A DNA stretch of 20,768 nucleotides from an uncultured Bacilli bacterium (GTDB taxonomy: Bacteria > Bacillota_I > Bacilli_A > RF39 > UBA660). This document shows, piece after piece, positions 15,630 to 20,768 of the stretch; the stretch's first letter is position 1, and each line of letters starts with the position of its first letter. Position numbers and translations under genes: made by a program. The stretch spans positions 1 through 20,768 of the forward strand of contig CAKPOS010000017.1 of NCBI GenBank assembly GCA_934176955.1. The letters run 5' to 3'. The notes under the pieces were generated by a model. The model was given only the letters and a program-made list of their open reading frames with translations. It made no database searches and was not told the origin of the DNA.

Positions 15630-15641
15630 TTGTGGAAAACT
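15630..15641 (+). repeat. DnaA-box-like direct repeat, copy 2
   Basis: Second perfect copy of the 12-mer TTGTGGAAAACT, exactly 41 bases (about four helical turns) after the first and 2 bases upstream of the rpsD -35 element. A protein bound here would touch or block RNA polymerase. Confidence 0.5.
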
Positions 15642-15643
15642 CA

Positions 15644-15672
15644 TTGACTTCTTAGGTTAAAAATTATATAAT
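15644..15672 (+). promoter_or_regulatory. Strong promoter of rpsD
   Basis: TTGACT (15644-15649, 5 of 6) and a perfect TATAAT (15667-15672) with the ideal 17-base spacer. Transcription should start near 15679, giving a leader of about 130 bases. Confidence 0.88.
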
Positions 15673-15678
15673 ACTTAT

Positions 15679-15810
15679 GCATTTGGCAGCAGTGTCTTTT
15701 TATTGTAATTGTGTTCTATATAAGTAATTTAAGTTGCTGCATAAACGAAAGTATCTTGAAAAACACCCTGCAATAGAAAGATACCCCTTTTGCAGAAGGA
15801 GGAGAAATAT
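15679..15810 (+). ncRNA. rpsD leader RNA with S4-type pseudoknot (autoregulatory)
   Basis: The 5' leader shows two layers of structure. GCAGCA (15686-15691) pairs with TGCTGC (15735-15740), closing a long AU-rich arm. Next, GTATCTT (15751-15757) pairs with AAGATAC (15778-15784); the loop between them contains CTGCAA (15768-15773), which pairs with TTGCAG (15790-15795) beyond the stem. This forms an H-type pseudoknot whose last strand touches the ribosome site AAGGAGG (15796-15802). Ribosomal protein S4 is known to repress its own synthesis by binding such a pseudoknot in the E. coli alpha operon mRNA and a leader in B. subtilis rpsD. The same control is inferred here. The pairings are seen directly; S4 binding is not. 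Confidence 0.75.
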
Positions 15811-16425
15811 ATGGCTAGATATACAGGCCCAAATAACAAACAATCGAGAAGAGTTGGTTTTTCTGTATTAGAAAGTGGCGTAGAATTCGCTAAAGGAAAG
15901 AAAAGAAGTTATGGTCCAGGACAACATGGTGCTGATCGTAAGAGAAAACCTTCTAACTATTCTGTACAATTAACAGAAAAACAAAAAGTAAGATTCATGT
16001 ATCAAATTAGTGAGAAACAATTTAAGAGATTAGTTGATGAATCTGGTAAGATGAAAGGTGTACATGGTGAAAATCTATTATTCCTATTAGAAAGTAGATT
16101 AGATAACTTAGTATACCGTGCTGGATTTGCTACTACTAGACGTGGTGCTAGACAACTTGTTAATCATGGACATGTTACTGTAAATGGTAAAAAGGTAGAT
16201 ATTCCATCTTATCGTGTTAAGATTGGTGATGTTGTTAGCTTAAAAGAAGATGACAAGAACTTAAAAGTTGTTGCTGAGGCTCTTGAGAAAACTACTAAAC
16301 GTGTTGATTTCGTTTCTTATGATGAAGGAAAGAAAGAACTTACTTTCTTAAGACGTCCTGAAAGAAGTGAATTGAACGCTGATATTAATGAAGCTTTGAT
16401 TGTTGAATTCTATAGTAGAGTATAA
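15811..16425 (+). CDS. rpsD: 30S ribosomal protein S4
   Basis: Small-subunit protein S4, a primary 16S rRNA-binding assembly protein, 204 residues from the ATG at 15811. That start follows AAGGAGGAG at the right distance; an upstream TTG at 15790 lies in the leader pseudoknot and runs through the ribosome site, so it is rejected. MARYTGPNNKQSRRVG opens the protein, RSYGPGQHG follows near residue 33, and the S4 RNA-binding domain (about 92-155: LESRLDNLVYRAGFA, ARQLVNHGHVTVNG) is typical. The N-terminal zinc cysteines of the C+ form are absent, so this is the zinc-independent C- type. It is the only rpsD in view, monocistronic, and convergent with tyrS, the gene neighbourhood also found in B. 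subtilis. Confidence 0.98.
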   Translation: MARYTGPNNKQSRRVGFSVLESGVEFAKGKKRSYGPGQHGADRKRKPSNYSVQLTEKQKVRFMYQISEKQFKRLVDESGKMKGVHGENLLFLLESRLDNLVYRAGFATTRRGARQLVNHGHVTVNGKKVDIPSYRVKIGDVVSLKEDDKNLKVVAEALEKTTKRVDFVSYDEGKKELTFLRRPERSELNADINEALIVEFYSRV

Positions 16426-16447
16426 TTTATTGCTCTACTTTTTCTTT
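16414..16447 (+). terminator. Intrinsic terminator of rpsD overlapping its stop codon
   Basis: AGTAGAG (16414-16420) / CTCTACT (16433-16439), a 7-bp stem, followed by TTTTCTTTT. The stem begins in the last codons of rpsD and the stop lies in the loop. Confidence 0.75.
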
Positions 16448-16501
16448 TGGTTAAAATACTGATATAGATGTTTTTTATAGAGTTAAAATTTTTGTGAATA
16501 G

Positions 16502-16528
16502 AAAAAAAGCAGCTCATTTTAAGAGTTG
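16502..16528 (-). terminator. Probable intrinsic terminator of tyrS
   Basis: On the minus strand CAACTC (16523-16528) can pair with GAGCTG (16510-16515) with one A-C mismatch, followed by CTTTTTTT. The stop codon is in the loop. The short, imperfect stem makes this a moderate call. Confidence 0.5.
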
Positions 16529-17754
16529 TCTTTTTTTCCAATGTAATAGTTTTTCTTTCCTCTTTTGATAATAATATAAGTATTATCAAGAAAATCTTTT
16601 TCTTCTAGTAAATAATCTAAGTCAGTATTTTTTTGACCATTTATTTTTATTGCTCCATTACTGATGAATTCTCTTGCTTCTCTTTTACTTTTTGCTGCTT
16701 TTAATTCTAGTAATAAGTCTACTAAGTTATTACTTTTTATCATTATGATTTCTTGGTTAGTAAATATTTCTTGAATATCTTTGCTTGTTAAATTTGTAAA
16801 TTCTTCTGTAAATAAGACATTGGATAATTCTTTAGCATGAAGATATTCTTCTTCACCGTGTAAGTCAGTAATAATTTCTTTTGCTAAAGCTTGGTGGGCT
16901 AATCTTTTTTCTGGTTCCTCTTGATTAGATTTTTCTAATTTTTCGATTTCTTCTTTACTTAAGAAGGTAAATATTTTTAAGTATTTTATAACTAAAGAAT
17001 CATCTGTATTAATTAAATATTGATATAGTTGATAGCTTGATGTTTTATTTTTATCTAACCATAGAGCATTTCCTTCACTTTTTCCGAATTTCTTTCCTGA
17101 TTTATCTAGAACTAATGGCATTGTAAATCCGTAAGCAACTTTTCCTGTAATTTTTCTAATTAAGTCTATTCCTGTTGTGATATTTCCCCATTGATCTGAA
17201 CCTTCTGCTTGTAAAATACAATTATAATCTTCGAATAGTCTTAAGAAATCATAACCTTGAATTAAGGTATAAGAAAATTCTGCATAAGTAATTCCTGTTT
17301 CTAATCTTCTTCTAATAATATCTTTATCTAGCATGTAATTTACATTAATGTATTTGCCTACATCTCTTAAGAAATCTAAGAATTCATAGCCTTTAAACCA
17401 GTCATAATTGTTTACAATAGTAGCGTTCCCTTCAAATATTTTATCTACTTGAGTAGAGATTCCTTTTAAATTATTATTTAAAACTTCTTTATCGATAATT
17501 TCTCTTTCTGCGGTTGGGCGTGGATCTCCGATTAATCCCGTTGCTCCTCCGACTAATAGAATTGGATGGTGTCCTGCTTTAGCTAGTCTTTTTGCTGTTA
17601 CTAAAGAAGAATAATGTCCTAAGTGTAGGCTATCTGCGGTTGGATCGGTTCCCCAATAGAAGGTGATTTTTTCTTCATTTAATTTTTTTTCTATTTCTGG
17701 ATCACTGATGTCTTTGATAAGTCCTCTCCATTTTAAATCTTCATATAATGTCAT
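16519..17754 (-). CDS. tyrS: Tyrosyl-tRNA synthetase
   Basis: Class I aminoacyl-tRNA synthetase that attaches tyrosine to tRNA-Tyr; 411 residues, as usual for bacterial TyrS. The HIGH-type motif is HLGH (44-47) in GTDPTADSLHLGH. The KMSKS-type loop is KFGKS (222-226) in SGKKFGKSEGNALW. The tyrosine pocket segment YNCILQAEGSDQWGNI (177-192) is clear. A C-terminal S4 RNA-binding domain (about 345-411) contains KSKREAREFISNGAIKING. The ATG has AGGAGG upstream, directly after the terminator of a T-box leader, so expression should rise when uncharged tRNA-Tyr accumulates. It is convergent with rpsD and lies downstream of the ylbL-like gene, but has its own promoter. Confidence 0.98.
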   Translation of the reverse strand: MTLYEDLKWRGLIKDISDPEIEKKLNEEKITFYWGTDPTADSLHLGHYSSLVTAKRLAKAGHHPILLVGGATGLIGDPRPTAEREIIDKEVLNNNLKGISTQVDKIFEGNATIVNNYDWFKGYEFLDFLRDVGKYINVNYMLDKDIIRRRLETGITYAEFSYTLIQGYDFLRLFEDYNCILQAEGSDQWGNITTGIDLIRKITGKVAYGFTMPLVLDKSGKKFGKSEGNALWLDKNKTSSYQLYQYLINTDDSLVIKYLKIFTFLSKEEIEKLEKSNQEEPEKRLAHQALAKEIITDLHGEEEYLHAKELSNVLFTEEFTNLTSKDIQEIFTNQEIIMIKSNNLVDLLLELKAAKSKREAREFISNGAIKINGQKNTDLDYLLEEKDFLDNTYIIIKRGKKNYYIGKKDNS

Positions 17755-17762
17755 TTTTCTTT

Positions 17763-17969
17763 CCTCCTAAAAAAAGATGGTACCACCTAAAGGAGTGCAA
17801 TATGCACGGTACCATCCTTACTTTCTCTCTTTTGATAACGGGTATTCCCCGATTAGCTAAAAATAGGTAATTCAAAAATAGTGTTGTGTTAATTTTCACC
17901 TACCATTAACTCTCTTTTTAGCAACTTCTATTTTCTACTGTCATATTTTTAATACTAATTTTCTTTGGT
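17763..17969 (-). ncRNA. T-box leader of tyrS (tRNA-Tyr sensing)
   Basis: The minus strand shows the elements of a T-box riboswitch in order. A Stem I base is formed by AAAAATA pairing with TATTTTT. An internal specifier loop has an AGTA on one side and GAATTACC on the other, so the specifier codon is TAC (Tyr) at 17869-17867. A middle stem (AAAATAG/CTATTTT, GTTG/CAAC) leads to AGAGAG and an apical GTTAAT/ATTAAC stem with a loop containing AGGTGAA. The T-box sequence AAGGATGGTACCGTGC lies at about 17819-17804, and the terminator follows. The specifier matches the downstream gene, a strong independent check. The mechanism, antitermination by uncharged tRNA, is known for the class. Confidence 0.93.
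17769..17816 (-). terminator. T-box regulated terminator of tyrS
   Basis: Perfect 9-bp arms GATGGTACC (17808-17816 on the minus strand) and GGTACCATC (17776-17784), with a smaller inner GTGCA/TGCAC hairpin, followed by seven T. The 5' arm overlaps the T-box antiterminator sequence, so the two structures exclude each other. Confidence 0.92.
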
Positions 17970-17975
17970 GAATTT

Positions 17976-18004
17976 ATTATAGCATAGATTGATATTGGAA
18001 ACAA
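17976..18004 (-). promoter_or_regulatory. Promoter of the tyrS T-box transcript
   Basis: Minus-strand TATAAT (17976-17981), with an upstream TGC that makes it an extended -10, and TTGTTT (17999-18004, 3 of 6) at a 17-base spacing. It places the transcript start near 17969, just ahead of Stem I of the T-box. Confidence 0.75.
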
Positions 18005-18044
18005 TACTTCTAGAGTCTTTTCCTTAATTCTTTAGTTTTCATTA

Positions 18045-19037
18045 CTAGTTTTCTTTTAGGTACTTAATAGCGTCTTGGAAGGTTTTCACTTCGACAATTT
18101 TTATTTTATAGTTTTTTTCTTTTTTTACTTTCATGGCTTCTTTGTAATTAGCACTAGGTACTAAGATAATGTCCATTTTATTTTTTACCGCACCCATAAC
18201 TTTATATTTTATGCCACCTATTTCTCCAACATTTCCTTCTATGTCGATTGTTCCTGTACCAGCAATATTTCTTCCTTTTAAAATATCTTCTCCACTAATG
18301 GCACTATAAATACTTAAAGACATCATTAATCCTCCTGATGCACCACTTTCACTGGATTTAAACTTGAGTTTGATTTGAGGATTGGTTTTTAAGGAATAGT
18401 TTGTTAAAATAACCACACCTAATTCTTTTTTTCCCTCTTTTTCTTTAATTGTGGATTTTACGTTTATTTCTTTTCCCTCTCTTTTTATTTTGAAGTGAAT
18501 TTGATCATTTTTATTTTTTTTATTAATTTCTTTTTTAATACTTTCTAAGCTTTCAATGGTATGGTTTTCTACTTCTAATATTTCATCTCCTACTTGTAAA
18601 TTATTTTCTTCTGTTACGCCTACTACAATATATTTCATGTTTTCAATTTCTACTTTTTTGTTTGCTGCTTTATATGCTACATATTTTGCATTATTGATAG
18701 AATTTTCTAACATTACTTTATTTCTTATGTTAATTTGTTCAACACTTTCGTTACTAGATACTTGACTTTCTGTGATACTTTCTAAGTCCCAATCTGGGAT
18801 AACATAAGATAATAAATAGAAAGGAATAGATGCTACATATTCTGTTACATATAACATATTTAAACTTCCTTTATAATTATTCTTTTCCTTATATTCAATT
18901 CTATCTTTAATATTTATTGTTCCTCCTGGAGCATTAACATAATAAGGTAATTTTATGTTAAAGATAGTAATTAATATAACTAAAGCAATAATATAAAATT
19001 TATCTTCTTTTATTCTGGTTAAAATTTTTTCTTTCAT
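18045..19037 (-). CDS. YlbL-like membrane-anchored PDZ-Lon (S16) protease
   Basis: Serine protease of the S16 (Lon) family without an ATPase domain, 330 residues, like B. subtilis YlbL. An N-terminal membrane helix (about 14-30) is followed by YYVNAPGGT, typical of the family. A PDZ-like domain (about 134-200: VGVTEENNLQVGDEILEVENHTI) lies before the catalytic domain (about 220-320). Catalytic Ser234 is in ESGASGGLMMSL, the Lon GxSxG-like site. The catalytic lysine is in GGIKYK (274-279), most likely Lys279. The protein would act on the outer face of the membrane. YlbL has been linked to removal of a division inhibitor after DNA damage in B. subtilis. It is divergent from the ylbJ-like gene, and ylbJ and ylbL are also close together in B. 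subtilis. The ATG has AAAGGGGA upstream; the stop is TAG. Confidence 0.92.
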   Translation of the reverse strand: MKEKILTRIKEDKFYIIALVILITIFNIKLPYYVNAPGGTINIKDRIEYKEKNNYKGSLNMLYVTEYVASIPFYLLSYVIPDWDLESITESQVSSNESVEQINIRNKVMLENSINNAKYVAYKAANKKVEIENMKYIVVGVTEENNLQVGDEILEVENHTIESLESIKKEINKKNKNDQIHFKIKREGKEINVKSTIKEKEGKKELGVVILTNYSLKTNPQIKLKFKSSESGASGGLMMSLSIYSAISGEDILKGRNIAGTGTIDIEGNVGEIGGIKYKVMGAVKNKMDIILVPSANYKEAMKVKKEKNYKIKIVEVKTFQDAIKYLKEN

Positions 19038-19069
19038 GGGTTCCCCTTTCTAATATTATCTTTCATACA

Positions 19070-19075
19070 TATAAT
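19070..19075 (+). promoter_or_regulatory. -10 element for ylbJ, 5 bases before its start codon
   Basis: A perfect TATAAT ends 5 bases before the ylbJ ATG (19081). Transcription would start at or next to the A of the ATG. The -35 region (19047-19052, TTTCTA) is weak. Confidence 0.5.
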
Positions 19076-19080
19076 TTACT

Positions 19081-20013
19081 ATGAAAAAAAATATTTTAAA
19101 TTTTTGTATTATTTTCTCTTTTCTTATTATTTTAGTAGAAGTTTTTGTTCATAAAATATTGGTTTCTAATACAATTGCTTATTCTCTTCATTTGTGGGTT
19201 ACTTCTCTTATTCCTACAATGTTTCCTTTTTTTGTTATTTCCGATATTTTAATTCAATATCATGTTACTCATTATATTCCTCAATTCATTAAAAATGCTT
19301 TTTGTAGGTTATTTGGTGTTAGTGAGAATGCTGTTTCTATTTTTTTTCTTTCTTGTATTGGAGGATTTCCTAGTAATGCTAGAAATACTAGAAAATATTA
19401 TGATTTAAAGCTAATTAGTAAAGAAGAAGCTGAACATATTCTTACTTTTACACATTTTTCTAATCCTCTTTTTGTTTTAAGTACAGTAGCTGTATTTTTT
19501 TTCCATCAAGAAAAGTATGGGTGGATTATTTTATTTAGTCATTTTATGGGGAATATTCTTATTGGACTATTCTTTAGAAAATATAATACCCCTAGTTCGA
19601 ATTATACTATTACCAATGAAAAAAGTCAAAGTTTTAGTTTTATCTTTATTCAAGCGATAAAGAATGCTATTGATACTTTATTACTAATTTTAGGTACTTT
19701 AACTTCTTTTTTAATTGTTTCTTCTTTGATTATTCAAGCTTTGCATCTTTCTGCTTATCCTGGGATGATTTTGAAAGGAATATTAGAAATGACAATGGGA
19801 ATTAAGGAACTTAGTTTATTTCCTATTCCTGATATTTACAAGATAGTTATTGCAACGATGTTTCTTTCTTTTGGAGGATTGTCTGTTCATTTGCAGGTAT
19901 TATCACAGATTGTTGATACAGATATTTCCTATTTACCATTCTTTTTGGCTAGAGTTATTCATACTTTATTATCAGGAATAATTGTTTATCTGTTATATTT
20001 GGTAGTATTTTAA
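19081..20013 (+). CDS. YlbJ-like multi-pass membrane protein (Gate/nucleoside-recognition family)
   Basis: Integral membrane protein of 310 residues with about eight hydrophobic segments and no soluble domain. It fits the YlbJ sporulation membrane protein family in length and conserved segments: LWVTSLIPTMFPFFVISDIL (39-58), then SCIGGFPSNARNTRKYYDLK and EEAEHILTFTHFSNPLFVL, the latter being the family's signature Gate-like loop. YlbJ is made in the mother cell and is needed for spore heat resistance in B. subtilis; its transported molecule is not established. It is one of only two plus-strand genes and is divergent from the ylbL-like protease gene with 43 bases between. No ribosome site precedes the ATG and a perfect -10 lies 5 bases away, so the mRNA may be leaderless. 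No in-frame start with a ribosome site was found downstream. Confidence 0.85.
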   Translation: MKKNILNFCIIFSFLIILVEVFVHKILVSNTIAYSLHLWVTSLIPTMFPFFVISDILIQYHVTHYIPQFIKNAFCRLFGVSENAVSIFFLSCIGGFPSNARNTRKYYDLKLISKEEAEHILTFTHFSNPLFVLSTVAVFFFHQEKYGWIILFSHFMGNILIGLFFRKYNTPSSNYTITNEKSQSFSFIFIQAIKNAIDTLLLILGTLTSFLIVSSLIIQALHLSAYPGMILKGILEMTMGIKELSLFPIPDIYKIVIATMFLSFGGLSVHLQVLSQIVDTDISYLPFFLARVIHTLLSGIIVYLLYLVVF

Positions 20014-20079
20014 TTTTTTTGATTGTTAAAATACTTCATTTTATTTTGGTTTGGGTAAAGATTTTTCCTATGTAAGGAT

Positions 20080-20113
20080 TGAAAGAGAAAAACTCCAGTT
20101 TGTGGAGTTTTTG
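20080..20113. terminator. Bidirectional terminator between convergent ylbJ and the DGR-like target gene
   Basis: AAAAACTCC (20088-20096) / GGAGTTTTT (20104-20112), a perfect 9-bp stem with a 7-base loop. The arms themselves give a T run on both strands, so it can end ylbJ (plus) and the gene at 20131-20768 (minus). Confidence 0.85.
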
Positions 20114-20130
20114 GTATATTATAAATAAAA

Positions 20131-20768
20131 TTAATTCGTTGTAGAAATGATATAAGGGTTAGAGACTGTTCCATTTCCTTCTGTAATTTGGGTATTGGCT
20201 TTTAGATTGATAACTGGGCGGACACCGAGCGAATCCGACACGCAAGACCAAGGACTGAGGTTGCCCGATGAATGGACGTCCCAACCGGCCGCAACGGCAA
20301 GCCAGGAATGAAAGTTGGACGGTGAGCCAAGCCAGTAATACTGCCCTGTTGCAAGATAATATTCTCTGTTGTCGTATCCGACTTTTCCTCCGGCATAGAC
20401 AACTTCATCCGCGGTTAATAACCCTACTGGATAGGTTAATTCTCCATTTCCTAATGTTGTTGTGCTAGATACGGTAAATTGGTCTATCTTTCTTGGACAT
20501 TTATAAGAAGGTTCTTCCTTATTTACAATTCTTTGATAAGCACCATAATAAGTCGTTTCATTTAAACTAAAGCCATCACCTGATGTAATGCTTCGATCAT
20601 TACAAAATAAATTATCACTTAAGTAATTGGCATAATTTTTATCTTGAATGTTGGTTTTATACCATGTATCTATTTTTGTTTTGATTGTACTATCATGTTC
20701 ATCTGTATAAGTTGATTCATAACTTTTAGAAAGGTAAGAATGATATGCTTTGACTTTTACTTGGCTTA
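20131..20768 (-). CDS. C-terminal part of a probable DGR target (variable) protein
   Basis: The frame is open from the right edge to the TAA at 20133-20131, giving the last 212 residues; the start lies outside. The visible part begins with a helical/polar region (IDTWYKTNIQDKNYANYL), then FCNDRS, YYGAYQRI and LTYPVGLLTADEVVYAGG, and then REYYLATGQYYW before the variable segment. It ends GVRPVINLK, a short spacer and SNPYIIS. This order resembles large families of secreted or surface proteins from gut Firmicutes whose C-terminal domain is of the formylglycine-generating-enzyme/C-type-lectin sort used by diversity-generating retroelements for ligand binding. The conserved frame around a region of extreme composition (see 20215-20334) supports that reading. 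The fold and family are inferred from pattern; the retroelement itself is not in the window. A bidirectional terminator follows the stop. Confidence 0.8.
   Translation of the reverse strand, partial: SQVKVKAYHSYLSKSYESTYTDEHDSTIKTKIDTWYKTNIQDKNYANYLSDNLFCNDRSITSGDGFSLNETTYYGAYQRIVNKEEPSYKCPRKIDQFTVSSTTTLGNGELTYPVGLLTADEVVYAGGKVGYDNREYYLATGQYYWLGSPSNFHSWLAVAAGWDVHSSGNLSPWSCVSDSLGVRPVINLKANTQITEGNGTVSNPYIISTTN
20215..20334 (-). other. Putative DGR variable repeat (VR)
   Basis: Codons for residues 145-184 of the visible protein, from the Trp of YYW to the Pro of GVRP. Over 20221-20340 the coding strand counts A 13, C 36, G 33, T 38 (A 11%, GC 57%). In the same gene at 20401-20520 the counts are A 47, T 29, GC 44 (A 39%). 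Only adenine is depleted; thymine rises. About two thirds of the codons end in C or T, as expected when AAY codons of a template are converted to NNY. The frame stays open throughout. The 3' border GTCCGCCCAGTTATCAATC would be the place for the initiation-of-mutagenic-homology element. Confidence 0.72.

Noticed and set aside
15790..15810. Upstream TTG start for rpsD
   Set aside because: It lies inside the leader pseudoknot and would make the ribosome site part of the coding sequence; the ATG at 15811 gives the normal S4 N-terminus.
5855..16467. Recurrent 11-mer AAAATACTGAT at about 5857, 7401 and 16455
   Set aside because: Two copies are inside coding sequence in ordinary codons and the flanks differ; in such AT-rich DNA this is compatible with chance.
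16440..16500. TTAAAAT strings between rpsD and tyrS as promoters
   Set aside because: The space lies between convergent genes and no gene or structured RNA follows.
20215..20340. GC-rich segment as a recent horizontal insertion
   Set aside because: The protein frame and conserved motifs run through both borders, and only coding-strand adenine is reduced while thymine is high; a foreign insert would not show this asymmetry.
20202..20468. Two overlapping short open frames, one per strand, over the GC-rich segment
   Set aside because: They exist only because GC-rich sequence has few stop codons. The real frame is the one ending at 20131 that continues from the right edge with conserved protein motifs.

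Overview
The window is about 20.8 kb of very AT-rich DNA that looks like a chromosome fragment from an uncultured low-GC Firmicute of the Bacilli/Mollicutes-related type, such as the gut lineages near RF39. The signs are YvcK-WhiA, a T-box in front of tyrS, a zinc-free ribosomal protein S4, strong AGGAGG ribosome sites, and homologues of the sporulation proteins SpoIVFB and YlbJ. Long frames are open with TGG as the Trp codon, and TGA serves as a stop, so the standard bacterial code applies. The taxonomic placement is an inference from gene content.

Layout, left to right; all genes are on the minus strand except rpsD and ylbJ. (1) 1-2222: pyruvate formate-lyase, cut by the left edge a few codons before its end. 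(2) 2328-5781: a phosphorelay and cell-wall group made of a free HPt protein, a secreted PcsB/EnvC-like M23 murein hydrolase and a 7-TM hybrid histidine kinase with a receiver domain. (3) 5814-7546: a SpoIVFB-like intramembrane protease overlapping a 2-hydroxyacyl-CoA dehydratase-type activase. (4) 7611-9505: whiA and yvcK, translationally coupled. (5) 9570-13431: a three-gene unit of two large coiled-coil proteins, which I read as paralogues of each other, and a small DUF1292-like protein. (6) 13598-15457: a membrane-anchored surface protein with dockerin-like, cohesin-like and cadherin-like parts. (7) 15458-18004: rpsD with a strong promoter and a leader that folds into an S4-type pseudoknot, convergent with tyrS behind a T-box leader. 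(8) 18045-20013: divergent ylbL-like (PDZ-Lon protease) and ylbJ-like genes. (9) 20131-20768: the C-terminal 212 residues of a protein that looks like the target of a diversity-generating retroelement (DGR).

The strongest unusual signal is at the right edge. Over 20221-20340 the coding strand has only 13 adenines in 120 bases (11%), while thymine stays at 32% and GC is about 57%. The same gene just upstream (20401-20520) has 39% adenine. Loss of adenine alone, in a C-terminal segment ending in a GVRPVINL motif, is the footprint expected of adenine-directed mutagenic retrohoming. No reverse transcriptase or template repeat lies in this window, so they must be elsewhere. Other points of interest are the paralogous coiled-coil pair with shared FP-type tail motifs, the hybrid kinase with degenerate ATP-binding glycines, two 12-bp DnaA-box-like repeats 41 bp apart ahead of the rpsD promoter, and a probably leaderless ylbJ transcript.

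The genes are packed tightly. Several terminators contain the stop codon of the gene they end, and promoters start directly inside or after the preceding terminator. No tRNA, rRNA, insertion sequence, integrase or CRISPR array was seen.
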